Both the position numbers and the translations under genes were made by a program. Shown piece by piece: positions 8,182 to 17,246 of a stretch of 64,000 nucleotides of DNA (within the stretch, counting starts at the first letter, position 1; each line of letters begins with the position of its first letter). The notes beneath the pieces are model-generated. The model ran no database searches and had not been told where the DNA came from. It worked only from the letters and a program-made list of their open reading frames with translations. The stretch is from Dechloromonas aromatica (nom. nud.) (lineage in GTDB: Bacteria > Pseudomonadota > Gammaproteobacteria > Burkholderiales > Rhodocyclaceae), in contig JAFIHA010000048.1 of NCBI GenBank assembly GCA_017848965.1, positions 1 through 64,000 on the forward strand, written 5' to 3'.

Positions 8182-8535
8182 ATGCTCGCCGCCCTTTCCC
8201 TCCTCCTCGTCTGCCAGTTGATCGGCGAAGTCTTCGTCCGCTGGCTCGCCCTGCCGCTGCCCGGGCCGGTCGCCGGCATGCTGCTGCTGTTCCTGCTGCT
8301 GGTGCTGCGCGATGGCCCCGACGAGAACCTGCGCCACACCAGCCAGGGCCTGCTGCAGCATCTGTCGCTGCTGTTCGTGCCGGCCGGCACTGGCATCGTC
8401 CTGCATTTCTCGCGCATCGGCGAGCAATGGCCGGCGCTCGTCGCCTCGCTGCTGCTCAGCACGCTGGCCGCCTTGCTGGTGACGGCGTGGACGATGCGCC
8501 TGTGCCAGCGCCTGAGCGAAGGAGAAGAAAAATGA
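8182..8535 (+). CDS. lrgA: CidA/LrgA family membrane protein
   Basis: A 117-residue protein with four hydrophobic helices, matching the holin-like CidA/LrgA family (LPLPGPVAGMLLLFLLL, then the LFVPAGTGIV segment typical of LrgA). AAGGAACG precedes the ATG. The stop overlaps the next gene's start (ATGA), so the two are translationally coupled. LrgA works with LrgB in the inner membrane. The pair was first described as modulating murein hydrolase export, and in some bacteria it transports pyruvate or a related small acid. The specific role here cannot be decided from sequence. Confidence 0.88.
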   Translation: MLAALSLLLVCQLIGEVFVRWLALPLPGPVAGMLLLFLLLVLRDGPDENLRHTSQGLLQHLSLLFVPAGTGIVLHFSRIGEQWPALVASLLLSTLAALLVTAWTMRLCQRLSEGEEK

Positions 8536-9254
8536 GCGGACCGATCGGCGAAATTTGGGTTTATCTCGCGGCGTCGCCGCTGCTCGGCCTGACCGTGACC
8601 CTCCTTGCCTACCAGGTGGCGCACGCGCTGTACCGCAAGAGCGGCCAGCACCCGCTGGCCAACCCGGTGCTGATCGCGGTGGCCATCCTCGGCACCCTGC
8701 TCGGACTGACCGGCACCGCCTACGAAACCTACTTCGCCGGCGCCCAGTTCGTGCATTTCCTGCTCGGCCCGGCGACGGTGGCGCTGGCGGTACCGCTCTA
8801 CCTGCAGTTCCGCCGCGTGCGCAAGCTGCTGCTGCCGATCTCGGCCGGGCTGCTGGCGGGCAGCGCGACCGCCGTCGTCTCGGCGGTCGCCATCGCCCGT
8901 CTGCTCGGCGCCGACAGCGCGACGCAGGCCTCGCTGGCGCCGAAATCGGTGACCACACCGATCGCCATGGGGATCGCCGAAAAGATCGGCGGCCTGCCCT
9001 CGCTGACCGCGGTGCTGGTGATCTGCACCGGCGTCTTCGGCGCCATCGTCGGCGAGCGGGCGATGGCGGCGATCCGCGTGCACGACCCGGCGATCCGCGG
9101 TTTCGCGATGGGCGTCGCCGCGCACGGCATCGGCACCGCCCGCGCTTTCCAGATCAACGAGCAGTCGGGCGCCTTCGCGGCGCTGGCGATGGGCCTCAAC
9201 GGCCTGCTCACGGCGGCGCTGCTGCCGCTGCTCGCCGACTTCCTGCTCAAGTAA
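8532..9254 (+). CDS. lrgB: LrgB-family membrane protein
   Basis: A 240-residue, highly hydrophobic protein of the LrgB/CidB family. It carries the family hallmark APKSVTTPIAMGIAEKIGG (about residues 137-155) and a C-terminal GVAAHGIGTARAFQ motif. Its ATG overlaps the lrgA stop. It is expected to form the partner subunit of LrgA in the inner membrane. The sensor kinase gene starts 12 bp after the stop, so lrgA, lrgB, kinase and regulator probably form one operon. In Gram-positive bacteria lrgAB is controlled by a LytST system; the neighbour here is a different, FixLJ-like type. The start at 8532 is chosen over an upstream in-frame codon because of the coupling. Confidence 0.9.
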   Translation: MSGPIGEIWVYLAASPLLGLTVTLLAYQVAHALYRKSGQHPLANPVLIAVAILGTLLGLTGTAYETYFAGAQFVHFLLGPATVALAVPLYLQFRRVRKLLLPISAGLLAGSATAVVSAVAIARLLGADSATQASLAPKSVTTPIAMGIAEKIGGLPSLTAVLVICTGVFGAIVGERAMAAIRVHDPAIRGFAMGVAAHGIGTARAFQINEQSGAFAALAMGLNGLLTAALLPLLADFLLK

Positions 9255-9266
9255 GGGTAAGTACCA

Positions 9267-11663
9267 ATGGCCGATCCCGGCGGGCCGCCCAAGAATCCCG
9301 TCATGTTCCCCAAGCCGCCCGCTCCCTCGCCGCGCCAGCCCTGGCTGCTGAACGCCCCCTACCTGGCGATCGGCATCTTCGCGCTGGCCATGCTGGTGAT
9401 CACCGGCCTCCTGCAGTGGCGCGAACGCGACACCGCCAAATCGGCGCTGGAAGGCGACATGCACTGGGCTGAGCGGACGCTCGAGAACCGTCTCTTCAAC
9501 CACCTCGAGTTCCTCGCCCAGCTCGGCCGCGACCAGGAATTCATGCAGCTCGACTACGAGGCCTTCCAGGTCCGCGCCGGCCGCTACGTGCGGGAGAACC
9601 CCGAAATCCTCGCCATCGTCTGGGTCGATACCGACGGCTACGTGGAATGGGTGGCGCCCAACGAATCGACCATCACCTATGTCGGCGAACGTCTGCAGGG
9701 CAGCCGTCTGGCGGCCCTGCAGGAAGCCATGCGCATCCGCCGCGAGATGATTTCCGACGACTACCCGGACATCGACCGCCGGCCGCAGCACGACATCATC
9801 GTACCGGTGCAGCGAAGCAGCGCCGATCTCGGCGCCTTCATCGCCCTGCAGTCGCTGGAAAGCCTGCTGCGCGCCTCGCTGCCGACCGCCTTCACCACCC
9901 GCTACAGCCTCAGCGTGCTCGACGCCCAGGAGCGCGAGGTATTCCGCAATACCTCGGTCAAGCCGAGCGACCGCGAGATTTCCGGTCACATCGTCCTCAA
10001 CCTGCCGAACAACCGGCTCGGCCTGGAAATCGTCGCCTACCGCGGCGGCGGCGTCTGGCTGACCTTCCTGCCGGCGCTGCTGATCATCGTGCTCACCGCG
10101 ATCACCTCGGTCGCCATGCTGCAGTTGCGCCGCCACGCCCAGCACCGGGCGCAGACCGAGGAGCAGCTGCGCGCCGCCTACGCCTTCCGCCTGGCGATGT
10201 CGCAATCGCTGATCACCGGCCTGCGGGCGATCGACCTGGAAGGCCGCATCACCTTCGTCAACGCCGCTTTCTGCCGGATGACCGGCTTCGAGGAAAGCGA
10301 GCTGGTCGGCCTCAAGCCACCCTATCCCTACTGGCCGCCGGAGGAATTCGCCGCCCTGCAGAACACCATCGACCTGGCGCTCGCCGGCAAGGCACCCCCC
10401 GGCGGCTTCGAGATGCGCATCATGCGCAAGAACGGCGAGCGCTTCTACGTCCGCCTTTACTTCTCGCCGCTGATCGATACCCAGGGCCGGCAGATCGGCT
10501 GGATGGCGTCGATGAACGACATCACCGAGCCGCGCCGCGCCCGCCTCGAACTGGAACGCGCCCACGAACGCTTCGAGACGGTGATCGACGGCCTCGACTC
10601 GGCGGTGCACGTCGCCGCCAGCGACAGCGGCGAAATCCTCTTCGCCAACCGCGCCTTCCAGAACATCTTCGGCTTCGACGCCGTCGGCCGCGATAGCGCC
10701 GTGGTCACCGAACCCTGTCGCCCCGATCCCGGCGAACTGAGCCGCGACCCGCGCAGCCTGAAGCCCGACGACCTGCCCTGCGAACTGTTCGACGGCGAAG
10801 TCCGCCACCAACTGTCCGGCCACTGGTACCACCTGCACGAGCGCGCCATCCGCTGGGTCGACGGGCGTACAGTGATCGTCCAGATCGCCGCCGACATCAC
10901 CGACCGCAAGCGCATCGACGAGGTCCAGCAGCAGCAGCAGAAGCGCCTCGACCAGACCTCGCGCCTGATCACCATGGGTGAAATGGCGTCGTCGCTGGCG
11001 CACGAGCTGAACCAGCCGCTGTCGGCGATCGCCAATTACTGCGCCGGCTGCGTCAAGCGCATGCAGGCCGGCAACTACCGCAACGAAGACCTGCTGGCGG
11101 CAATGCAGAAAGCCTCCGACCAGGCCGAGCGCGCCGGCAAGATCATTCGCCGCATGCGCGACATGGTCAAGAAGGGCGAGCCGCACCGGCAGGCGATCGG
11201 CCTGCCCGAACTGATCGACGAGACGCGCGCCTTCGCCGACATCGAGGCGCAGCGCTCGAGCACGCTGCTGCTGATCGACCTGCCGGACAAGCTGCCGCGT
11301 GTCTTCGTCGACCGCATCATGATCGAGCAGGTGCTGCTCAACCTGATCAAGAACGGCATCGAATCCATGGGCGAATTGCCCGCGGAACAGCGATGCCTGC
11401 AGATCTCGGCGCGCAGCCGCGACAGCCGCATGGTCGAGGTGAGCATCGCCGACCGCGGCCACGGCCTCGCCGACGAGGACATCGAGCGCATCTTCACCCC
11501 CTTCTTCACGACCAAGCCGGACGGCATGGGCATCGGTCTGCCAATCTGCCGTTCCATCGTAGAATTTCACCAGGGCCGGCTGTGGGTGGAAAGACGCCGC
11601 GAGGGCGGCACCGCCTTCCACTTCACCCTGCCGCAGGAGGCAAGCGATGAACCCGAGCAATGA
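9267..11663 (+). CDS. PAS-domain sensor histidine kinase, FixL/DctB-like
   Basis: A 798-residue inner-membrane histidine kinase. Layout: TM1 about residues 30-48; a periplasmic CHASE/Cache-like domain about 49-265 (TLENRLFNHLEFLAQLGRD...); TM2 about 266-290; two PAS domains (about 305-425 and 430-555, the first with FVNAAFCRMTGFEE); a HisKA domain with His579 in AHELNQPLSAIANY; and an HATPase domain with the N box (LLNLIKNGIESMG), DRGHGL and GMGIGLPICRS. No heme-binding PAS signature was recognised, so oxygen sensing as in FixL is not implied. The gene overlaps the response regulator by 17 bp. Lying directly after lrgAB, it may sense the substrate or signal relevant to that pair. Confidence 0.9.
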   Translation: MADPGGPPKNPVMFPKPPAPSPRQPWLLNAPYLAIGIFALAMLVITGLLQWRERDTAKSALEGDMHWAERTLENRLFNHLEFLAQLGRDQEFMQLDYEAFQVRAGRYVRENPEILAIVWVDTDGYVEWVAPNESTITYVGERLQGSRLAALQEAMRIRREMISDDYPDIDRRPQHDIIVPVQRSSADLGAFIALQSLESLLRASLPTAFTTRYSLSVLDAQEREVFRNTSVKPSDREISGHIVLNLPNNRLGLEIVAYRGGGVWLTFLPALLIIVLTAITSVAMLQLRRHAQHRAQTEEQLRAAYAFRLAMSQSLITGLRAIDLEGRITFVNAAFCRMTGFEESELVGLKPPYPYWPPEEFAALQNTIDLALAGKAPPGGFEMRIMRKNGERFYVRLYFSPLIDTQGRQIGWMASMNDITEPRRARLELERAHERFETVIDGLDSAVHVAASDSGEILFANRAFQNIFGFDAVGRDSAVVTEPCRPDPGELSRDPRSLKPDDLPCELFDGEVRHQLSGHWYHLHERAIRWVDGRTVIVQIAADITDRKRIDEVQQQQQKRLDQTSRLITMGEMASSLAHELNQPLSAIANYCAGCVKRMQAGNYRNEDLLAAMQKASDQAERAGKIIRRMRDMVKKGEPHRQAIGLPELIDETRAFADIEAQRSSTLLLIDLPDKLPRVFVDRIMIEQVLLNLIKNGIESMGELPAEQRCLQISARSRDSRMVEVSIADRGHGLADEDIERIFTPFFTTKPDGMGIGLPICRSIVEFHQGRLWVERRREGGTAFHFTLPQEASDEPEQ

Positions 11664-12279
11664 AGCCCAGCAAGTGATCTACGTCGTCGATGACGACGAA
11701 GCGATGCGCGACTCGATGCACTGGCTGCTCGAAGGCGAAGGCTATGCCGTCGCCTGCTTCGAGTCCGGCGAGCATTTCCTCGCCGCCTGGCACGAGGACA
11801 TGCGCGGTTGCCTGGTGCTCGACGTCCGGATGCCGGAAATGAGCGGGCTCGAACTGCACGAGCTGCTCAGCCAGCGCGGTTCGCCGCTGCCGGTGATCTT
11901 CGTCACCGGGCACGGCGACGTGCTGATGGCGGTCGCCGCGCTGCAGCGCGGCGCCTGCGACTTCATCGAAAAACCTTTCCACAACGAGGACCTGTTGTCG
12001 CGCATCCGCCGCGCCCTCGCCGTCGATTGCCAGAATGCCCAGCGGCGCAGTCAGAGCAGCGCGGTCAACCGTCGCCTCGAACAACTGACGCTGCGCGAGC
12101 GCGAAGTGATGGATCTGGTGGTCGCCGGCAAACTGAACAAGCAGATTGCCGACGAACTCAACATCAGCATGAAGACCGTCGAAGCCCATCGCGCCCGGGT
12201 GATGGACAAGATGGGCGCCCGCACGCTGGCCGAACTGGTGCGTGCGGTGCTGCAGACCGAGGGCGAAAGCGGCGCCTGA
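11647..12279 (+). CDS. FixJ/NarL-type response regulator
   Basis: A 210-residue regulator. The receiver domain (about residues 10-125) has the acidic DDDE pocket, the phospho-acceptor Asp59 in VLDVRMPEMSG, a Thr in VTGHGD and the Lys in EKPF. The LuxR-type helix-turn-helix is about 145-205 (LTLREREVMDLVVAGKLNKQIA...MKTVEAHR). It starts inside the kinase gene behind an ideal AGGAGG Shine-Dalgarno, which shows tight coupling to its cognate kinase. Its target promoter is not evident, and lrgAB is an obvious candidate. Confidence 0.93.
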   Translation: MNPSNEAQQVIYVVDDDEAMRDSMHWLLEGEGYAVACFESGEHFLAAWHEDMRGCLVLDVRMPEMSGLELHELLSQRGSPLPVIFVTGHGDVLMAVAALQRGACDFIEKPFHNEDLLSRIRRALAVDCQNAQRRSQSSAVNRRLEQLTLREREVMDLVVAGKLNKQIADELNISMKTVEAHRARVMDKMGARTLAELVRAVLQTEGESGA

Positions 12280-12287
12280 AACGGCGC

Positions 12288-12614
12288 CTACAACGGGATG
12301 ATGTCGTCGCCGCCGTAACCGGTCTCGAAGCCGTTGAACTGGCGGACTTCCTTGCGCCGCAACATCTTCTCCTGCACCTTAGGCGGCAGGTCGGTGAACA
12401 TGATGATGCCCTTGGCGATCAGCAACTCGATGGTGTCCTCGATGACCCGGACGAAATCCCGGTCGAGTTCATTGAGCTGGCTTTCCCGCCAGCGCTCATG
12501 GATGAATTGCAGTACTTCCGGGTTGTCGGCAGCGACTTCCTCGGTGGCGCCGTCCAGCGGCACCGGGTGCAACTCGCAAACCCGCCCTTCGGCGTCCCTC
12601 GCCACATACAGCAT
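12288..12614 (-). CDS. Conserved small hypothetical protein
   Basis: A 108-residue soluble, acidic protein of unknown function. Proteins of this kind (a YV-RDAEGR start, then LDRDFVRVIEDTIELLIAKGIIMFTDLPPKVQEKML) recur in betaproteobacteria and are often given the misleading label 'tryptophan synthase subunit beta'; there is no resemblance to TrpB here. The start is fixed at the ATG at 12614 because AAGGAG (12623-12628) lies 8 bp before it; a GTG three codons upstream would overlap that site. It is convergent with the response regulator, with 8 bp between stops. Confidence 0.75.
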   Translation of the reverse strand: MLYVARDAEGRVCELHPVPLDGATEEVAADNPEVLQFIHERWRESQLNELDRDFVRVIEDTIELLIAKGIIMFTDLPPKVQEKMLRRKEVRQFNGFETGYGGDDIIPL

Positions 12615-12690
12615 GCCCGTCACTCCTTGAAACCCGTTTCGTCGAGAGTCTGCCCGAGCCGGCCAGCCTTGGCAATCCGCACGGCATGTC

Positions 12691-13722
12691 TCAGTAATTT
12701 TTCACCGGCGCCTTGGGCGGCATCTTCGGCTTGCCGAAATAGGTCGCCGGCGGCACCTTGAAGGATTTCTTCCCCTCCTGGCCGACCACTCGCACCGACT
12801 GCTCGTCCGGCCGTTGGCGGCTGGCGCTGATTTCCAGCGCGGTCGCCCGCGGCGCCACCGGTCGCTCGACCTGCTGACGGGCGATGCGGACGCGTTCGGC
12901 GGCAATCTGGCGATCGATCTCGACGGTCGACATCTTGCGTTCTTCCAGTTGCTTGCGCGCCGCCAGCAAGGCCTCCAGTTCGCGGCTCTGGAACAGCGAG
13001 CGCTGCATCGTCCCCCAGTGTTCCTTGGGCTGGTTGAGCGCCTGCTGGTAGCTTTCCGGGTCGCCGACCAGGCGGGCGATACCCAGATTGTTGTTACGCA
13101 TCGCCCATTCCAGTGCGCCGTCGCCCCAGTCGTTGCGCACATCGCGCCTGGCGCCGCGTTCGATCAGTTGCCGAGCGAGCGCTTCGTGCCCTTCGTACAC
13201 CGCCATCATCAGCACCGACGAGCCGTTGGTGCTGCGGGCATCGATGTCTGCCCCCCTGGCCATCAGGTAATCGACCACCGCCGCGTGACCGCCGAACACC
13301 GCGTAATGCAGCGGCGACCACTGGCGCGGTGGCGCATTGACCGGCGCCCCGCGTTCGACCAGCCACTGCACCGCTTCGAGTTGGCCGCGCCAGGCGGCCA
13401 GCGCCAGCGCCGTTTCGCCGTTGGCGTTGCTCAGCCCCAGATTGGCGCCGCGCGACAGGAACAGGCGCATCAGCGGAATATTGCCCTCCCAGGCGGCGAT
13501 CATCAGCCCGGAACCGATCCGGCTGCCCATGAAATCCGGCGCCATGCCCGCGTCCAGCCAGGCCTTGGCCTGCGCCACGTCGCCCATTTCCATCCGGTTG
13601 GCGAAGCTCACCGGATCGGGCAGGCGGACCTCGCCGCCCAACCAGGTCTGGGCCCGGGCCGGGCAAACCAGCACCATCCCGATTATCATTGCCGCTACCA
13701 GCCTGCCTGCCATTCCCTTCAT
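12691..13722 (-). CDS. Secreted ankyrin-repeat protein
   Basis: A 343-residue exported protein. The signal peptide MKGMAGRLVAAMIIGMVLVC...ARAQ covers residues 1-25, which is why the start is put at 13722 rather than at an upstream in-frame codon. About five ankyrin repeats follow (residues about 38-205, for example NGETALALAAWRGQLEAVQWL and WSPLHYAVFGGHAAVVDYL). The tail (about 235-343) is charged, then basic and proline/lysine-rich (KMPPKAPVKNY). Ankyrin repeats mediate protein binding; the partner is unknown. The gene is divergent from the TonB-like gene, with starts only 40 bp apart, so the two share a promoter region. Confidence 0.82.
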   Translation of the reverse strand: MKGMAGRLVAAMIIGMVLVCPARAQTWLGGEVRLPDPVSFANRMEMGDVAQAKAWLDAGMAPDFMGSRIGSGLMIAAWEGNIPLMRLFLSRGANLGLSNANGETALALAAWRGQLEAVQWLVERGAPVNAPPRQWSPLHYAVFGGHAAVVDYLMARGADIDARSTNGSSVLMMAVYEGHEALARQLIERGARRDVRNDWGDGALEWAMRNNNLGIARLVGDPESYQQALNQPKEHWGTMQRSLFQSRELEALLAARKQLEERKMSTVEIDRQIAAERVRIARQQVERPVAPRATALEISASRQRPDEQSVRVVGQEGKKSFKVPPATYFGKPKMPPKAPVKNY

Positions 13723-13762
13723 CCGACTTCCCGTTTGCGCTGCGAACAGGCGCCATTCTCTC

Positions 13763-14290
13763 ATGCTCCGGACGCATCGTTTCCTGCTGCCTGCTTTCTG
13801 TGTGTCGCTGCTCATTCACGCCGCTCCCTTTCTCGCCGGGAACTGGCTGGCCGACGCGCCCCCGCCGACCCCGCGCCCGCCACCGCTGCAGGCGCAGTTG
13901 CAGGCTCCGCCGCCGGTGCCGGAACTGATCGTTCCCGAGCCGCCGCAACCCAAAACCGAGCGCCCCGCCGTCCGCCCCCGTCCGCCTGCGCCACGCGGGC
14001 CAGGCGGCGCGGCTAGCCCCTGGCAGCGGGCGATCCGCGAACAATTCTCGCGCCAGCAGCAGGCCGGCCTGTTCTACCCGGCCGAAGCGATCCGCCTCGG
14101 CCTCGAAGGCGAGGCGCTGGTGTTCATGATGCTGGACGCCGACGGCAACGTCGTCGCCGCCCGCGTTGAAGCCGGCAGCGGCCACGAACTGCTCGACCGG
14201 GCGGCACTGGACGCGGTACGCCGCCTGCGCGCCCTGCCCGCCGACGCGCCGCAGGAAGCGCTGCTGCCGGTACGCTTCCGGCTTCACTAA
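13763..14290 (+). CDS. TonB-family energy transducer, short
   Basis: A 175-residue protein with the TonB plan: an N-terminal membrane anchor (about residues 6-27), a proline-rich periplasmic linker (32-85, PPPTPRPPPL and following), and a C-terminal TonB domain (about 95-175: YPAEAIRLGLEGEALVFMMLDADG...ALDAVRRLRALP). It would couple the proton gradient to an outer-membrane receptor. No exbB, exbD or TonB-dependent receptor is adjacent, so its partner is elsewhere. The ATG at 13763 is chosen because the anchor begins right after it; the long open frame upstream lies antisense to the ankyrin gene. Confidence 0.82.
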   Translation: MLRTHRFLLPAFCVSLLIHAAPFLAGNWLADAPPPTPRPPPLQAQLQAPPPVPELIVPEPPQPKTERPAVRPRPPAPRGPGGAASPWQRAIREQFSRQQQAGLFYPAEAIRLGLEGEALVFMMLDADGNVVAARVEAGSGHELLDRAALDAVRRLRALPADAPQEALLPVRFRLH

Positions 14291-14327
14291 AACAACACAA
14301 TTAACAAAATTCACCAATGTGCAAGCT

Positions 14328-14376
14328 TTGACCTGTATCAAAAACAGGGTTCGGTTATAGACTATGCTCGTTAACC
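14328..14376 (+). promoter_or_regulatory. Predicted class II FNR-dependent promoter
   Basis: The FNR-like box TTGACCTGTATCAA (14328-14341, nine of ten consensus positions) is centred at 14334.5. A -10-like TATGCT lies at 14363-14368, giving a start near 14376. The box would then sit at -41.5, the classic activating position for FNR. It drives the chemoreceptor gene at 14411. Confidence 0.65.
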
Positions 14377-14410
14377 ATAGACAGAACCACTTGCTACAGG
14401 GAGCTAAAAA

Positions 14411-16039
14411 ATGAGCGGCTTGGCAAAACTGCGCGTCACCACGCGCATGCACATCCTCAGTGGACTGATGTTGGTCGGCCTGCTCGTCCTTTGCCTGATT
14501 TCGCTGTTCGAGATCCGCGAGGGCATGCTGCATGACCGCCAGGACAAGACCCGCGACCTGGTCGAGGTGGCACTCGGCATCGTCAAGCATCAGCACCAAC
14601 TGGCGAGCAGTGGGGCGCTGACCGAGGAACAGGCCAAGCAGGCGGCGCGCGACAGCCTGCGCGGGCTACGCTATGGCGAGGACGATTACTTCTTCGGCTT
14701 CGATACCGACGGCGTCTATTTCCTGCACGGTGGCAACCCGCAGATGGAAGGCCAGAAGAAGATCGACATGCAGGATACCAACGGCAAGTACATCATCCGC
14801 GAACTGGTCGCCGCCGCCAGAGCCGGCGGCGGCTTCGTCGATTACTGGTTTCCGCGCGCCGGCCAGAAGGAAGCCGAACCGAAACTCGGCTATGCGGTAC
14901 TGTTCCCGCAGTGGAACTGGGTGATCGGCACCGGCATCTACATCGACGACGTCGACCAGGCATTCAACGAAATCGCCTGGTTGCTCGGCGGCATTTCCGC
15001 AGTACTGCTGGCCGTTCTGCTGTTCACCGGCCTGCTGGTCAGCCGCAGCGTGATCCGGCAGCTCGGCGGCGAACCTGCCGACGCGGCGGCAATCATGGAA
15101 CGCGTTGCCAGCGGCGACCTCAGCACCAACATCGCTCAGGCGCCGGCCGGCAGCCTGCTGCATGCGCTCAGCGGCATGGTCGGCGCACTGCGCCAGATGG
15201 TCGCCGAGATCAACAACGACGCCAGCCGCCTGGTCAGCAACGCCGAACAGATCAGTAGCGCCTCCGATCAGGTCGCCGCCGCGGCCGAGCAGCAATCCGA
15301 TGCGACTTCGTCGATGGCGGCGGCAATCGAGCAACTGACGGTCAGCTCCAACCACATTTCCGACAGCGCCCGCGACACTTCCGACGATTCGACCAGCGCC
15401 GTCGAACTCTCCGGCCAGGGTTCGCAACGCGTGGACAAGGCTGCCGCCGCGATCCGCCAGATCGCCGATACCGTCTCCGACGCCTCGACCCGCATCCACG
15501 CGCTGGAAGAGCGTGCCCGGCAGATTTCCAACATCGCCAACGTGATCAAGGACATCGCCGGCCAGACCAACCTGCTGGCGCTCAACGCGGCAATCGAGGC
15601 AGCGCGCGCCGGCGAGCAGGGCCGCGGTTTCGCGGTGGTGGCCGACGAAGTGCGCAAGCTGGCCGAACGGACCTCGCTGGCGACGACCGAGATCGAGCAG
15701 ATGATCGTCGGCATCCAGGGCGACACCGTCGGCGCCGTCGAAGCGATGAATGCGGCGCTGCCGGAAGTCCAGCAGGGCGTCGCGCTGGCCGAATCGGCGT
15801 CGGAATCGCTGCGCGAGATCGAGGACGGCGCCCGCCGCACGCTGGAGCGGATCGGCGACGTCGCCGACGCGACCCGCGAACAGAGCTCGGCCAGCACGTC
15901 GATCGCCCAGCGCGTCGAGCAGATCGCCAACATGGTCGAGGAGACGACGGCGACCATCCGCAGTACGGCGGCGTCCGCCCATCAGCTACAGGAAATCGCC
16001 CGCAGCCTGAAGCAACTGGTCAGCCGCTTCCGCGTCTGA
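14411..16039 (+). CDS. Methyl-accepting chemotaxis protein with single Cache domain
   Basis: A 542-residue chemoreceptor. TM1 is about residues 13-34. The periplasmic sCache_2 domain (about 35-190) shows the family pattern [17 protein letters not shown] and [18 protein letters not shown]2 is about 192-213, followed by HAMP and the signalling hairpin with the conserved tip [20 protein letters not shown] (the run includes the CheA/CheW contact). GGGAGCT lies 7 bp before the ATG. A predicted FNR-activated promoter lies upstream, so expression is probably raised at low oxygen, as expected for an energy or redox taxis receptor. The ligand is unknown; sCache_2 domains often bind small organic acids. 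Confidence 0.95.
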   Translation: MSGLAKLRVTTRMHILSGLMLVGLLVLCLISLFEIREGMLHDRQDKTRDLVEVALGIVKHQHQLASSGALTEEQAKQAARDSLRGLRYGEDDYFFGFDTDGVYFLHGGNPQMEGQKKIDMQDTNGKYIIRELVAAARAGGGFVDYWFPRAGQKEAEPKLGYAVLFPQWNWVIGTGIYIDDVDQAFNEIAWLLGGISAVLLAVLLFTGLLVSRSVIRQLGGEPADAAAIMERVASGDLSTNIAQAPAGSLLHALSGMVGALRQMVAEINNDASRLVSNAEQISSASDQVAAAAEQQSDATSSMAAAIEQLTVSSNHISDSARDTSDDSTSAVELSGQGSQRVDKAAAAIRQIADTVSDASTRIHALEERARQISNIANVIKDIAGQTNLLALNAAIEAARAGEQGRGFAVVADEVRKLAERTSLATTEIEQMIVGIQGDTVGAVEAMNAALPEVQQGVALAESASESLREIEDGARRTLERIGDVADATREQSSASTSIAQRVEQIANMVEETTATIRSTAASAHQLQEIARSLKQLVSRFRV

Positions 16040-16045
16040 CCCCGC

Positions 16046-17245
16046 TTAAATCGCCCCGCTGGCGCGCATTGCCGCAATGCGCGCCGGGTCATAACCGAGT
16101 TCGCCGAGAATGGCGTCGGTATGCGCGCCGAGCGCCGGCCCGATTGCCCCGCACGCCCCCGGCGTCGCCGACAACTTGGGCACGATGCCCGGCACGCGGA
16201 ACGGCTTGCCGTCGGGCAGCGTTGCCGACTGGAACATCTGGCGGGCGATGAATTGCGGGTCAGCGAACATGTCGAGCACCGAATAGACGCGCGAAGAAGG
16301 CACTTCCGCCTGTTCCAGCAGGGCGAGAATTTCTGCCTCGTCGCGCGCCGCGCACCAGGCGTCGATCAGCCCGTAGATTTCGTCGCGCCGCGCGTCGCGC
16401 CCGGCGTTGTCGGCCAGCGCCGGGTCGTCGGCGAGGTCCGGCCGTTCCATCGCCAGCATCAGGCGGCGGAAGATGGCGTCGCCGTTGGCGCCGATCGTGA
16501 CGTGCTTGCCGTCGCGCGTGGTATGCGTGTTCGATGGCGTGATGCCGGGCATGATGTTGCCGGTGCGTTCGCGGACGAAGCCGAAGACGTCGGCTTCAGG
16601 CACCAGCGATTCCATCATCGCGAATACCGCTTCGTAGAGCGCGACATCGACCACCTGCCCCGGCCCGCCGTTGACCTCGCGGTGACGTAAGGCCATCAGC
16701 GCGCCGATGGCACCCCACAAGGCGGCGATCGAATCGCCGATCGAAATGCCGGTGCGCACCGGCGGCCGGTCGGGAAAACCGGTAATGTAACGCAAGCCAC
16801 CCATCGACTCGCCGACCGCGCCGAAACCGGGCTGGTCCTTGTACGGCCCGCTCTGACCGAAGCCGGAGAGGCGCACCATGACCAGGCCGGGGTTGTCGGC
16901 CTGCAGTTGTTCCCAGCCGAGTCCGAGTTTTTCCAGCACGCCGGGGCGGAAGTTCTCGACCAGGATGTCGGCGCCGGCGATCAGGCGGCGGACGAACTCG
17001 CGGCCATCCGGGTGTTTCAGGTTGGCGGTCACCGATTTCTTGTTGCGCGCCTGCACGTACCACCACAGCGACGTGCCTTCGTAGAGCTTGCGCCACTTGC
17101 GCAAGGGATCGCCGCCGTCGGGCGCTTCGACCTTGACCACCTCGGCGCCGAACTCGCCAAGGATGCGGCTGCAGAACGGCCCGGCGATCAGGCTGCCGAG
17201 TTCGACCACGCGCAGGCCGGCCAGCGGTTTCTGCATTTCGCTCAT
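16046..17245 (-). CDS. CaiB/BaiF family CoA-transferase
   Basis: A 399-residue class III CoA-transferase that moves CoA between acyl-CoA and a carboxylic acid. The family landmarks are LAGLRVVELGSLIAGPFCSR near the N-terminus, VVKVEAPDGGDPLRKW, and the RSGFGQSGPY-type region with the catalytic Asp expected in the GFGAVGESMGGL area. The start at 17245 follows GGGAG by 7 bp and abuts the murI stop, which implies coupled translation. The family is too broad to name the substrate, and no adjacent catabolic genes help. It is the last gene of a corA-murI-CoA-transferase run. Confidence 0.88.
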   Translation of the reverse strand: MSEMQKPLAGLRVVELGSLIAGPFCSRILGEFGAEVVKVEAPDGGDPLRKWRKLYEGTSLWWYVQARNKKSVTANLKHPDGREFVRRLIAGADILVENFRPGVLEKLGLGWEQLQADNPGLVMVRLSGFGQSGPYKDQPGFGAVGESMGGLRYITGFPDRPPVRTGISIGDSIAALWGAIGALMALRHREVNGGPGQVVDVALYEAVFAMMESLVPEADVFGFVRERTGNIMPGITPSNTHTTRDGKHVTIGANGDAIFRRLMLAMERPDLADDPALADNAGRDARRDEIYGLIDAWCAARDEAEILALLEQAEVPSSRVYSVLDMFADPQFIARQMFQSATLPDGKPFRVPGIVPKLSATPGACGAIGPALGAHTDAILGELGYDPARIAAMRASGAI

Positions 17246-17246
17246 C

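Noticed and set aside
8106-11660. Open frame of 1184 codons on the minus strand
   Set aside because: It runs antisense through lrgA, lrgB and the sensor kinase. Its His/Gln/Ala/Asp-rich translation is the usual product of the wrong strand in GC-rich coding DNA, and the plus-strand genes have clear domains.
9267-11663. Heme-based oxygen sensor FixL
   Set aside because: The PAS domains lack a recognisable heme-ligand pattern, and the kinase has a periplasmic domain; only the FixL/DctB-like overall plan is kept.
12288-12614. Tryptophan synthase beta subunit
   Set aside because: This label is often attached to similar proteins, but the 108 residues contain no TrpB motif or pyridoxal-phosphate lysine region.
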